NCBI GenBank assembly: GCA_030640905.1
Contig: DAOWIM010000106.1
Span: 1 to 7,986 of the forward strand
Origin: a bacterium
Lineage (GTDB): Bacteria > Zixibacteria > MSB-5A5 > GN15 > FEB-12
Direction of reading: 5' to 3'
Length of the DNA: 7,986 nucleotides
Position 1 is the stretch's first letter. Each line of letters opens with the position of its first letter. This document shows, piece after piece, positions 1-5,402 of this stretch. The notes beneath the pieces are model-generated. The model was not told the origin of the DNA, made no database searches, and worked only from the letters and a program-made list of their open reading frames with translations. Position numbers and translations under genes: made by a program.

Positions 1-1
1 A

Positions 2-616
2 CCGTACGCCGATTTTGTTACCACCACCACGCACAAGACTCTACGCGGACCGCGCGGTGGAATGATAATGTGCAAAGAAAAATATGCGGCCGATCTCGAT
101 CGTATGGTTATGCCCGGTATTCAGGGTGGACCGTTGATGCATATTATCGCAGCTAAGGCGGTGGCTTTCAAGGAGGCGATGACGGACGAGTTCAAGGTAT
201 ACCAGAAACGGGTGATCGACAACGCTGCTGTTCTGGCCAGTGAACTGGCTGCCAAAGGTCACCGGGTCGTCTCTGGCGGGACCGACACGCACCTGCTCCT
301 GCTTTCGTTTGTCGATGTTCCCAAAGTTACCGGCAAGAAGGTCGAGAAGGCGTTGGATAAGGCAGGGATAACAGCAAATAAGAACACCGTGCCGTTCGAT
401 CCGGAAAAACCGTTTGTTACCTCGGGCATTCGCCTCGGTACTCCGGCGATAACTACGCGGGGGATGGGTGTCGATGAAATGAAACAGATCGCAGATTTCA
501 TTGATCGCGGTATCAAGAACCGTCGCAACGATGATGCCCTTGCTGCTATCGCTATTGAAGTGTCTGACCTCTGCGCCAAATTCCCGCTTTATCCCGGACG
601 AGAAAAGAGTGTGTGA
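2..616 (+). CDS. glyA: Serine hydroxymethyltransferase, C-terminal half (5' end cut by window)
   Basis: This cytoplasmic PLP enzyme interconverts serine plus tetrahydrofolate with glycine plus 5,10-methylene-tetrahydrofolate, the main source of one-carbon units for thymidylate, purine and methionine synthesis. The frame is open from base 2, so the gene continues upstream; 204 codons and a TGA stop are visible. The first visible residues read ADFVTTTTHKTLRGPRGG, the family's PLP-lysine signature, with the Schiff-base lysine codon at 35-37. Further on come GGPLMHIIAAKAVAF and SGIRLGTPAITTRGM; the arginine of SGIR (codon 431-433) corresponds to the substrate-carboxylate-binding Arg of the family. 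From the PLP lysine to the C-terminus there are about 192 residues, close to the usual distance, so this end is intact. The stop overlaps the next gene's start. glyA near nrdR is a common bacterial arrangement. Confidence 0.97.
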   Translation, partial: PYADFVTTTTHKTLRGPRGGMIMCKEKYAADLDRMVMPGIQGGPLMHIIAAKAVAFKEAMTDEFKVYQKRVIDNAAVLASELAAKGHRVVSGGTDTHLLLLSFVDVPKVTGKKVEKALDKAGITANKNTVPFDPEKPFVTSGIRLGTPAITTRGMGVDEMKQIADFIDRGIKNRRNDDALAAIAIEVSDLCAKFPLYPGREKSV

Positions 617-930
617 TGATGCTTTTCCAACTCATCATGTTTCCAACCGGCAGGCACGGAGAATCGGTTTCGACCGATGTTGCCAAAGTGATCGACATTA
701 TCGACAAATCGGGGCTACCATACAAGCTGACTCCGATGTGTACGATCATCGAAGGCGAGTGGGAACCGGTGATGAAAGTGATCAACAAAGCTCGTTTGAT
801 GTTGCGTCGGAAAGGACACGGTCGCATTTATATTAGTATTACGGTCGATGATCGCAAAGGCACCAGACGGCGTATCACCGGCAAAATCGAATCGATTGAA
901 AAGAAACTCAAACGGGAGGTATCCAAATAA
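616..930 (+). CDS. MTH1187-family (DUF77/YqgV-like) thiamine-binding protein
   Basis: This is a small protein of about 104 residues from the MTH1187/YqgV family, compact ferredoxin-like-fold proteins that oligomerise and for which thiamine binding is reported; the physiological role is unclear. Counting from the GTG at 613, the family hallmarks are the hydrophobic first strand ending in FPTG (10-13), SVSTDVAKVIDII (18-30), SGLPYKLTPM (33-42) and the conserved IIEGEW (45-50), followed by a basic ITVDDRKG-type strand and a lysine-rich C-terminal helix. Three starts are possible: GTG 613, ATG 616 and ATG 619. I chose 616 because it is an ATG that overlaps the glyA stop by one base (TGATG), which suggests translational coupling. 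The upstream Shine-Dalgarno is weak (purine-rich GAGAAAAGAG). The gene also abuts cutA with a 1-base overlap. The family call is confident; a substrate or pathway is not shown. Confidence 0.88.
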   Translation: MMLFQLIMFPTGRHGESVSTDVAKVIDIIDKSGLPYKLTPMCTIIEGEWEPVMKVINKARLMLRRKGHGRIYISITVDDRKGTRRRITGKIESIEKKLKREVSK

Positions 931-1250
931 TGGAAAATGTTCGCGTTGTTTACATCTCGGTCCCGCGTGACGAGGCCTCGAAGATGGCACGCCGGATTGT
1001 CGAGGAACGATTGGCCGCGTGTGTTAATATCCTGCCGAAAATCGAATCGTTTTACTGGTGGGAAGGCAAGATCGAACGCGACGAGGAATCGCTGCTGATT
1101 GCCAAGACTACGCAGCAGAAGATTGAGAAACTGATTACCTTCGTGCGGGACAATCACCCGTACCCTGTTCCGGAAGTGATCGCTTTTCCGCTCTCTGAAG
1201 GCCTCCCCGACTACATCAACTACGTCATCGACGAAACCGGCAAGGGGTAA
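930..1250 (+). CDS. cutA: CutA1 divalent-cation tolerance protein
   Basis: The 106-residue product matches the CutA1 family in length and throughout its sequence. CutA1 is a very stable trimeric cytoplasmic protein with a ferredoxin-like fold. It was linked to copper and other divalent-metal tolerance in E. coli, but its biochemical role is still debated. Visible hallmarks are a first beta strand VRVVYISVP (4-12), the helix and strand ARRIVEERLAACVNILP (20-36), the FYWWEGKIERDEESLLIAKTT segment (41-61), then HPYPVPEVIAFPLSEGLPDY (76-95), where HPY-x-VPEV/I is the strongest family signature. A good Shine-Dalgarno, GGGAGGT at 914-920, lies 9 bases before the ATG. The ATG overlaps the previous TAA by one base (TAATG). 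The gene is part of the glyA-nrdR run. No metal-efflux or membrane partner is visible nearby, so the context says little about metal handling. Confidence 0.95.
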   Translation: MENVRVVYISVPRDEASKMARRIVEERLAACVNILPKIESFYWWEGKIERDEESLLIAKTTQQKIEKLITFVRDNHPYPVPEVIAFPLSEGLPDYINYVIDETGKG

Positions 1251-1266
1251 AGGAGATGGGGGGACT

Positions 1267-2469
1267 ATGGAGATGCAGGCGTTGTTAGGGGTTGAGTTCT
1301 TGGGATTAGATGTTGCGTGGTGGGCGATTATTGTTGTCTTGGTGGTCGCGGTGGGAGCCGGCGCTAGGTGGGCAATTGAATTTGCATGGAAGGTCTATCG
1401 GGATCGGAAAGATCAGGAAGAACTCAGGCGATTGCGGGGCGATCACGACGAATTCAAGAAGTTCGTGGAGGACAAGCTTGCCGGCATCAACGAGCAGCTT
1501 GATTTACGCAACCCGCCGGTAAAACCCAAACGGTACCATATCGTCAAACAGGCGGTTGATGAGCAACTGCAGGAAGTGCTCGCTACGGTTCCCACACAGC
1601 TCGATCCCTACAATCCTCCCGATAAACCTGAGGGCTTTGAGGTGGGAAAGAGGATTGTTGACAAGGACATCACCAAAGTTTCAGCGACTCATCTGATGAA
1701 AATGGGCAATGTCGAGTATTCAGTCAGCAATATCGTTCAGGCGCAGCACTACTACGAAGTAGCCAGGCAAGTTGCGAACAAGGCAGAGGATAGAAAGACG
1801 TATGCCGGTGCGCTCGGCAACCTGGGTCTGGTTTATCAGGCTATGGGCGATTTGGGCCTTGCGGAGAAGTCTCACAAAGAAGCGTTGAAGATAGATAAAG
1901 AAATCGGTAACCGGCAGGGCGAGGCCAATCAGTTAGGCAATCTGGGTCTGGTTTGTCAAGCTACGGGCGATTTGGACCTTGCGGAGAAGTATCTCGAAGA
2001 GGGGTTGAAGATACATAAAGAGATCGGTTACCGGCAGGGCAAGGCGAATCAGTTAGGCAACCTGGGCCTGGTTTATAAGGATAGGGGGGATTTGGACGAG
2101 GCGGAGAAGTATCTCAAAGAGGCACTGCAAATAGATAAAGAGATCGGTTACCGGCAGGGCAAGGCGAATCAGTTAGGCAACCTGGGCCTGGTTTATAGGG
2201 CTAAGGGCGATTTGGACCAGGCGGAGCAGTATCTCAAAGAAGCGCTGCAAATACATGAAGAGATCGGTTACCGGCAGGGCGAGGCGAATCAGTTGGGCAA
2301 CCTGGGCCTCCTGTTTATGCAGCAGGGCAGGCTTGAAGAGGCGCTGTCACACCTGAAGCAGGCGTTGAGCATCCTCGATCAGCACGGCCTTGCCCATGGG
2401 AGAGATATCATCACCAAGGCTATCCGAGAAGTAGAAGATCAACTCGGTAACGGAGAAGACAGACCATGA
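1267..2469 (+). CDS. Membrane-anchored tetratricopeptide-repeat protein
   Basis: The 400-residue product has no enzymatic domain that I can see and is probably a scaffold for protein contacts. Residues about 17-36 (AWWAIIVVLVVAVGAG) form one membrane segment; basic residues follow it, so the bulk is probably cytoplasmic. Residues 43-78 are charged, helical and possibly coiled-coil. Residues 77-140 hold two copies of a 34-residue-spaced motif, QLD-x2-NPP-x-KP. A degenerate TPR (about 140-172) is followed by five 40-residue TPR units (about 180-373) with the core A-x-x-LGNLGLVY-x-x-x-GDL-x-x-AE-x-x-x-x-EAL-x-I, the long TPR type found in kinesin-light-chain-like proteins. At DNA level the units repeat every 120 bases. 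AGGAG at 1251-1255 precedes ATG 1267; ATG 1273 is an alternative start. The stop overlaps nrdR's ATG by 4 bases (ATGA). The gene looks like an insertion into a housekeeping operon; the function is unknown. Confidence 0.9.
   Translation: MEMQALLGVEFLGLDVAWWAIIVVLVVAVGAGARWAIEFAWKVYRDRKDQEELRRLRGDHDEFKKFVEDKLAGINEQLDLRNPPVKPKRYHIVKQAVDEQLQEVLATVPTQLDPYNPPDKPEGFEVGKRIVDKDITKVSATHLMKMGNVEYSVSNIVQAQHYYEVARQVANKAEDRKTYAGALGNLGLVYQAMGDLGLAEKSHKEALKIDKEIGNRQGEANQLGNLGLVCQATGDLDLAEKYLEEGLKIHKEIGYRQGKANQLGNLGLVYKDRGDLDEAEKYLKEALQIDKEIGYRQGKANQLGNLGLVYRAKGDLDQAEQYLKEALQIHEEIGYRQGEANQLGNLGLLFMQQGRLEEALSHLKQALSILDQHGLAHGRDIITKAIREVEDQLGNGEDRP
1801..2400 (+). repeat. In-frame 120-bp tandem repeats encoding TPR units
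   Basis: Five units of exactly 120 bases begin at 1801, 1921, 2041, 2161 and 2281; the last is recognisable only in its first part. Units 2041-2160 and 2161-2280 differ by my count at 10 of 120 positions. A 63-base stretch, 2015-2077, recurs without a mismatch at 2135-2197. The outer units are more diverged. Since 120 is a multiple of three, gain or loss of a unit would change the number of TPRs without breaking the reading frame. Confidence 0.93.
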
Positions 2470-2915
2470 AGTGCCCGCATTGTGGACATGAGGAAGATAA
2501 GGTCGTCGATTCACGACCGGCCCAGGACGGACGTTCGATCCGCCGTCGTCGGGAATGTCTTGAATGCAAGGGTCGGTTCACGACTTACGAGTATGTCGAG
2601 CAGGGAACGTTAGCGGTTATCAAATCGGATAACCGGCGAGAACCGTTTGATCGCCACAAACTACTCTATGGTATCAAACTGGCCTGCAACAAACGCCCGG
2701 TGACTATCAAAGAGATCGAAGCGATGGTCGATGAATTGACCTCGCAGCTTACCTCCCCGACCCGTACCGAAGTTGCCAGCAAAGAGATCGGCGAGTTGGT
2801 GATGAGCCGACTGCGCGATCTGGATGAGATCGCTTATGTCCGGTTTGCGTCGGTTTATCGCAAGTTCAAAGACAAAGCTGAATTCCTCGAAGAGATGAAA
2901 AAGCTCCTTGAGTAG
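2466..2915 (+). CDS. nrdR: Transcriptional repressor NrdR of ribonucleotide reductase genes
   Basis: NrdR senses ATP/dATP levels and represses ribonucleotide reductase operons by binding paired NrdR boxes. The 149 residues match the usual length of about 150. The N-terminal zinc ribbon has its four cysteines at 3, 6, 31 and 34 (MKCPHC and CLEC), with the family's basic DNA-binding stretch SIRRRRE (24-30) and RFTTYEYVE (37-45). The ATP-cone domain spans about 49-139, from VIKSDNRREPFDRHKL to the conserved YVRFASVYRKF (124-134). The ATG overlaps the stop of the TPR gene by 4 bases, and GGAG at 2452-2455 serves as Shine-Dalgarno 10 bases upstream. Co-transcription with glyA would link one-carbon supply with control of deoxynucleotide synthesis; this is inferred from position. 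I see no NrdR box in this window, so its targets must lie elsewhere. Confidence 0.97.
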   Translation: MKCPHCGHEEDKVVDSRPAQDGRSIRRRRECLECKGRFTTYEYVEQGTLAVIKSDNRREPFDRHKLLYGIKLACNKRPVTIKEIEAMVDELTSQLTSPTRTEVASKEIGELVMSRLRDLDEIAYVRFASVYRKFKDKAEFLEEMKKLLE

Positions 2916-2931
2916 CCAGGCAAGCCTGGCT
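2914..2931 (+). repeat. Perfect 8-bp inverted repeat overlapping the nrdR stop
   Basis: AGCCAGGC (2914-2921), the dinucleotide AA, then GCCTGGCT (2924-2931) form a perfect GC-rich palindrome. In RNA it would fold as about 7 pairs with a 4-base loop. It begins inside the nrdR stop codon (TAG, 2913-2915). No T-run follows, so it is not a standard intrinsic terminator. It could be a mRNA 3'-end stabiliser, a Rho-linked stop or part of a dispersed repeat. Confidence 0.6.
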
Positions 2932-2973
2932 CAGGGTAGCCTGTATCAGTTTAGTGTGCGGCAGATGTCCAGA

Positions 2974-3011
2974 GGTTGTCGGCTACGCACAGGGTTGTCG
3001 GCTACGCTCAG
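2974..3011 (+). repeat. Two tandem 19-bp direct repeats between nrdR and tatC
   Basis: GGTTGTCGGCTACGCACAG (2974-2992) is followed without a gap by GGTTGTCGGCTACGCTCAG (2993-3011), a single mismatch in 19. The core CTCAGGGT also occurs at 2930-2937 and 3008-3015, so the 194-base gap between nrdR and tatC is largely built from short repeated modules. I see no gene in this gap. Confidence 0.75.
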
Positions 3012-3109
3012 GGTGACGGCCTAAGGACGTACTTCTGCTCTATCTGAAAGGCACTTGTGCCCGCAACGACGCTTGACTTAAGCCCGATTTTTTCTCAGAT
3101 TCAGATATC

Positions 3110-3955
3110 ATGATTGCACCGGAAGATCAAACCCCGAAAGTGCCAAAAGGCGTTATGGGTTTTCTCGGACATTTGGAGGAACTCCGCTGGCGTCTGCTCA
3201 AATCGGTATTGGCTGTAATCGTGATGGCCGGAGCCGCTTTCTATTTTGCTGACCCGCTGCTGCGCTTTCTGGTCGAACCATTGGGCGAAGTGAAGCTACA
3301 TTATACCGAAGTCACCGGATCATTCTACGCCTACCTGAAAATATCGCTCATCGCCGGGATAATGTGTGCCCTGCCAATTATCTTCTACCAACTCTGGTCG
3401 TTCATATCGCCGGGCCTGCATGCCCACGAAAAAACGGCAATCCTTCCGCTGGTGGCAGTCTCAACCTTCCTTTTTCTCCTCGGCGCAGGATTCTGCTACT
3501 TGGTTGTTCTGCCGATTTCGCTGGCTTTTCTTATCGGATTTGCCGGTGACATTCTCAGCCCCATAATCACGGTCGGGTCGTATATCAGTTTTGCCGGACT
3601 GCTCTTGATTGCTTTCGGGTTTGGTTTCCAACTACCCGTTCTTTGCTACTTGTTAGGCCAGATGGGTGTGATATCCGCCGAATTCCTCGCCAAAGGCCGC
3701 CGGTATGCACTCGTGGGCATCTTGATCGCCGGAGCTGTCATAACGCCGCCCGATGTTTTCACGCAGGTCCTGCTGGCAGTACCGATCTACCTGCTGTACG
3801 AAATCTCTATTATAGTGGTGAGATATACCGGCAAGAGGCGAGAACAGGCCGAAAGTGAAGAATCGGCTGCCGAATCTCCGGACACGTCGGTAGCCTCCCG
3901 CAGCGCTCAAAGCCGTGACAACGAGATAGGTGGAGGCGAAGAGACCGACGAGTAG
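3110..3955 (+). CDS. tatC: Sec-independent (twin-arginine) protein translocase subunit TatC
   Basis: TatC is the membrane core of the Tat pathway; with TatA/B-type partners it recognises twin-arginine signal peptides and exports folded proteins. The 281-residue product shows the family layout: the cytoplasmic N-terminal motif FLGHLEELRWRLL (18-30), six predicted membrane helices (roughly 30-48, 75-95, 110-135, 155-180, 196-211 and 215-237), the conserved LPIIFYQLWSFISPGL (88-103) and VITPPDVFTQ (210-219). After the last helix comes a 40-residue, Ser/Glu-rich, acidic tail (about 242-281), longer than the E. coli type. The start is uncertain: ATG 3110 has no Shine-Dalgarno. GTG 3140 or ATG 3155 (Met16) would give an N-terminus more typical of the family, and AAAAGG at 3145-3150 precedes the latter at short spacing. 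No tatA/B gene is in the window, so the partners are encoded elsewhere. Confidence 0.96.
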   Translation: MIAPEDQTPKVPKGVMGFLGHLEELRWRLLKSVLAVIVMAGAAFYFADPLLRFLVEPLGEVKLHYTEVTGSFYAYLKISLIAGIMCALPIIFYQLWSFISPGLHAHEKTAILPLVAVSTFLFLLGAGFCYLVVLPISLAFLIGFAGDILSPIITVGSYISFAGLLLIAFGFGFQLPVLCYLLGQMGVISAEFLAKGRRYALVGILIAGAVITPPDVFTQVLLAVPIYLLYEISIIVVRYTGKRREQAESEESAAESPDTSVASRSAQSRDNEIGGGEETDE

Positions 3956-3971
3956 CCGGTTTGCGGCCAGC

Positions 3972-4000
3972 TTGACAGGCTACCCCCGGCCGGATATATT
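3972..4000 (+). promoter_or_regulatory. Sigma70-type promoter for tRNA-Gly
   Basis: TTGACA (3972-3977) is a perfect -35 hexamer, separated by exactly 17 bases from TATATT (3995-4000), five of six matches to the -10 consensus. A start site near 4007 would give a leader of about 18 bases before the tRNA. The spacer is GC-rich and ends in GGA. It is the strongest promoter I can see in the window and probably also supplies readthrough into the radical SAM gene and der. Confidence 0.8.
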
Positions 4001-4024
4001 GAACATTGACAGAAGAAACGACTA

Positions 4025-4096
4025 GCGGGCGTAATTCAGCGGTAGAATGCAAGCTTCCCAAGCTTGACGTCGGGAGTTCGATCCTCCTCGCCCGCT
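4025..4096 (+). tRNA. tRNA-Gly, anticodon CCC
   Basis: The 72-base sequence folds as a complete cloverleaf. The acceptor stem is GCGGGCG (4025-4031) with CGCCCGC (4089-4095), seven Watson-Crick pairs. The D-arm is ATTC/GAAT around the loop AGCGGTA, which has the conserved GG. The anticodon arm is CAAGC/GCTTG with loop TTCCCAA, giving anticodon CCC (4057-4059), which reads GGG. The variable loop is ACGTC. The T-arm is GGGAG/CTCCT with loop TTCGATC and one G-U pair. The discriminator base is T4096, as expected for bacterial glycine tRNAs. CCA is not encoded, so it must be added by the CCA-adding enzyme. Eight T residues (4096-4103) start at the discriminator base. Confidence 0.96.
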
Positions 4097-4103
4097 TTTT
4101 TTT
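4089..4103 (+). terminator. T-tract at tRNA 3' end, possible partial terminator
   Basis: T4096 to T4103 is an unbroken run of eight T residues directly after the GC-rich acceptor strand. The tRNA's T-arm or acceptor stem could act as the terminator hairpin, or the run may simply be the U-rich trailer removed in 3' processing. Because a gene on the same strand starts at 4116 and no other promoter is visible for it, termination here is probably incomplete, if it occurs at all. Confidence 0.4.
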
Positions 4104-4115
4104 ATTGGGTCGCCA

Positions 4116-5402
4116 GTGATCAAAGTAAGCGAAATCAGCCCCGACTCTCCGCTGTCCGACCGCGTCCGACCCGGTTGGTCTGTTGCGAAAGTCAACGGGT
4201 CAAATATCGAAGACAGTATCGACTTCCGGTTCAAAACCGCTGTTGAGAAACTATGGCTGCTGTTTACCGACCGGCAGGGCAAACCGGTTCGGATTAACCT
4301 GGACAACTTCGATCTGAACGATCTTGGTTTGACCTTCTATGACGACCCTGTCCGCACCTGCGGTAACAAGTGTATTTTCTGTTTCGTTCATCAACAACCA
4401 AAAGGGATGCGGCGGTCCCTCTATATAAGAGACGAAGATTACCGGCTCTCTTTCACTCATGGTAATTTCGTTACTCTTACCAATCTGTCTGAGCAAGATA
4501 TCAAGAGGATTATCAAGCAGCGCCTTTCACCGCTCTATGTCTCGGTGCATACTACTAATGAAAAACTCAGGCAGAGGATGCTCGGCAAGGCCGATATCCC
4601 GCCGATCCTGCCGTTGTTGAAACGTTTCACCGGCAATGGTATCGCTATTCATACGCAGGTCGTTCTTTGTCCCGGTATCAACGATGGTGACGACCTGAAA
4701 GAAACGATCTCCGAGTTGTCTGAACTGGCGCCGGGTATAGAATCGCTGGCTGTTGTTCCAGTTGGGCTGACAAGATACCGTGATCGCCTGCCGAAACTTC
4801 GCAGCTACCGACCCGAAGAGGCCGCCGAGATCGTTCATTTGATAGAGAAGTACCAGCGCCAGTTTCTCAAACGGTTTGGGACCCGATTTCTCTGGGCCGC
4901 CGATGAATTCTTCATTCTTGCCGGTCTCGATTTTCCGTGCTACCATACCTACGAAGAGATGCACCAATTTGAAAACGGAGTCGGTATGGTTCGGGAGTTT
5001 GTCACAGCCTTCAATCGCCGCAGACGGGTACTCGCGGGGGTTGAATCAAAAAAGCGGGTTGTCCTGCTCACCGGTCACTCGGCGTTCCCATTCCTGCAGC
5101 GACACATCATGCCATACCTGACCGATCACATCGGTCTTGATGTCGAACTCCGTGCGGTTGTCAATAAATTCTGGGGGGAGACTGTTACCGTGTCGGGGCT
5201 GCTGACCGGAGAAGATATGCTCGCCGCCGGAAGGAAGTATCAGGCTAAGTTCGATACAGTCGTCCTGCCGCCCAATTGTCTCAACGCTGACAATCTGTTT
5301 CTGGACGGGATGTCCCTTGAGCAGTTCCGGACATCGCTTGAAAAGCCTGTCGTTATGGGCAGCTACCATCTGACCGACACCGTCAGAGAGGTGTTTGCAT
5401 GA
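4116..5402 (+). CDS. PDZ-like/radical SAM/DUF512 iron-sulfur protein
   Basis: The 428-residue product belongs to the DUF512 radical SAM family, related to the cyanobacterial FeS protein TIGR03279; its reaction is unknown. Residues 1-60 resemble a degenerate PDZ domain (ISPDSPLSDRVRPGWSVAKVNG). The radical SAM cluster motif is C82-x3-C86-x2-C89 (CGNKCIFCFVHQ), followed by the family-specific YIRDEDYRLSFTHGNFVTLTN (103-123). Its three cysteines would hold a 4Fe-4S cluster and SAM. The DUF512 region fills the C-terminal part, with GVGMVREF (288-295), LTGHSAFPFL (318-327) and VNKFWGETVTVSGLLTGEDM (349-368). The length is normal. The start codon is GTG, with no in-frame ATG upstream and no good Shine-Dalgarno. 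It begins 19 bases after tRNA-Gly and overlaps der by 4 bases. DUF512-der neighbourhood recurs in other bacteria such as clostridia, which hints at a ribosome- or translation-related role; that is inference. Confidence 0.93.
   Translation: MIKVSEISPDSPLSDRVRPGWSVAKVNGSNIEDSIDFRFKTAVEKLWLLFTDRQGKPVRINLDNFDLNDLGLTFYDDPVRTCGNKCIFCFVHQQPKGMRRSLYIRDEDYRLSFTHGNFVTLTNLSEQDIKRIIKQRLSPLYVSVHTTNEKLRQRMLGKADIPPILPLLKRFTGNGIAIHTQVVLCPGINDGDDLKETISELSELAPGIESLAVVPVGLTRYRDRLPKLRSYRPEEAAEIVHLIEKYQRQFLKRFGTRFLWAADEFFILAGLDFPCYHTYEEMHQFENGVGMVREFVTAFNRRRRVLAGVESKKRVVLLTGHSAFPFLQRHIMPYLTDHIGLDVELRAVVNKFWGETVTVSGLLTGEDMLAAGRKYQAKFDTVVLPPNCLNADNLFLDGMSLEQFRTSLEKPVVMGSYHLTDTVREVFA

Noticed and set aside
616..1250. 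MTH1187-family gene plus cutA as a dedicated two-gene metal or thiamine system
   Set aside because: Both are small, widely scattered proteins with a similar fold. Adjacency with a 1-base overlap shows co-transcription, but no transporter, riboswitch or enzyme supports a joint function.
1244..1270. G-rich stretch around the TPR gene start as a possible G-quadruplex
   Set aside because: It has G4 and G6 runs but not four well-spaced runs of three or more, so a canonical quadruplex is not supported.
3050..3061. GGCAC-TT-GTGCC inverted repeat upstream of tatC
   Set aside because: It has only 5 bp with a 2-base loop and no T-run; palindromes of this size are expected by chance.
3071..3101. Possible tatC promoter (TTGACT at 3073-3078) or terminator (GCTT/AAGC with T-run 3088-3093)
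   Set aside because: At 16-18 base spacing no hexamer resembles TATAAT well, and the stem is only 4 bp, so neither reading is strong enough to annotate.
4006..4011. Second TTGACA just before the tRNA
   Set aside because: No -10 hexamer follows at a suitable distance before or within the tRNA that would give a useful transcript; probably chance.
4527..4967. 146-residue open frame on the minus strand inside the radical SAM gene
   Set aside because: It is antisense to a conserved, intact coding region and shows no family resemblance.
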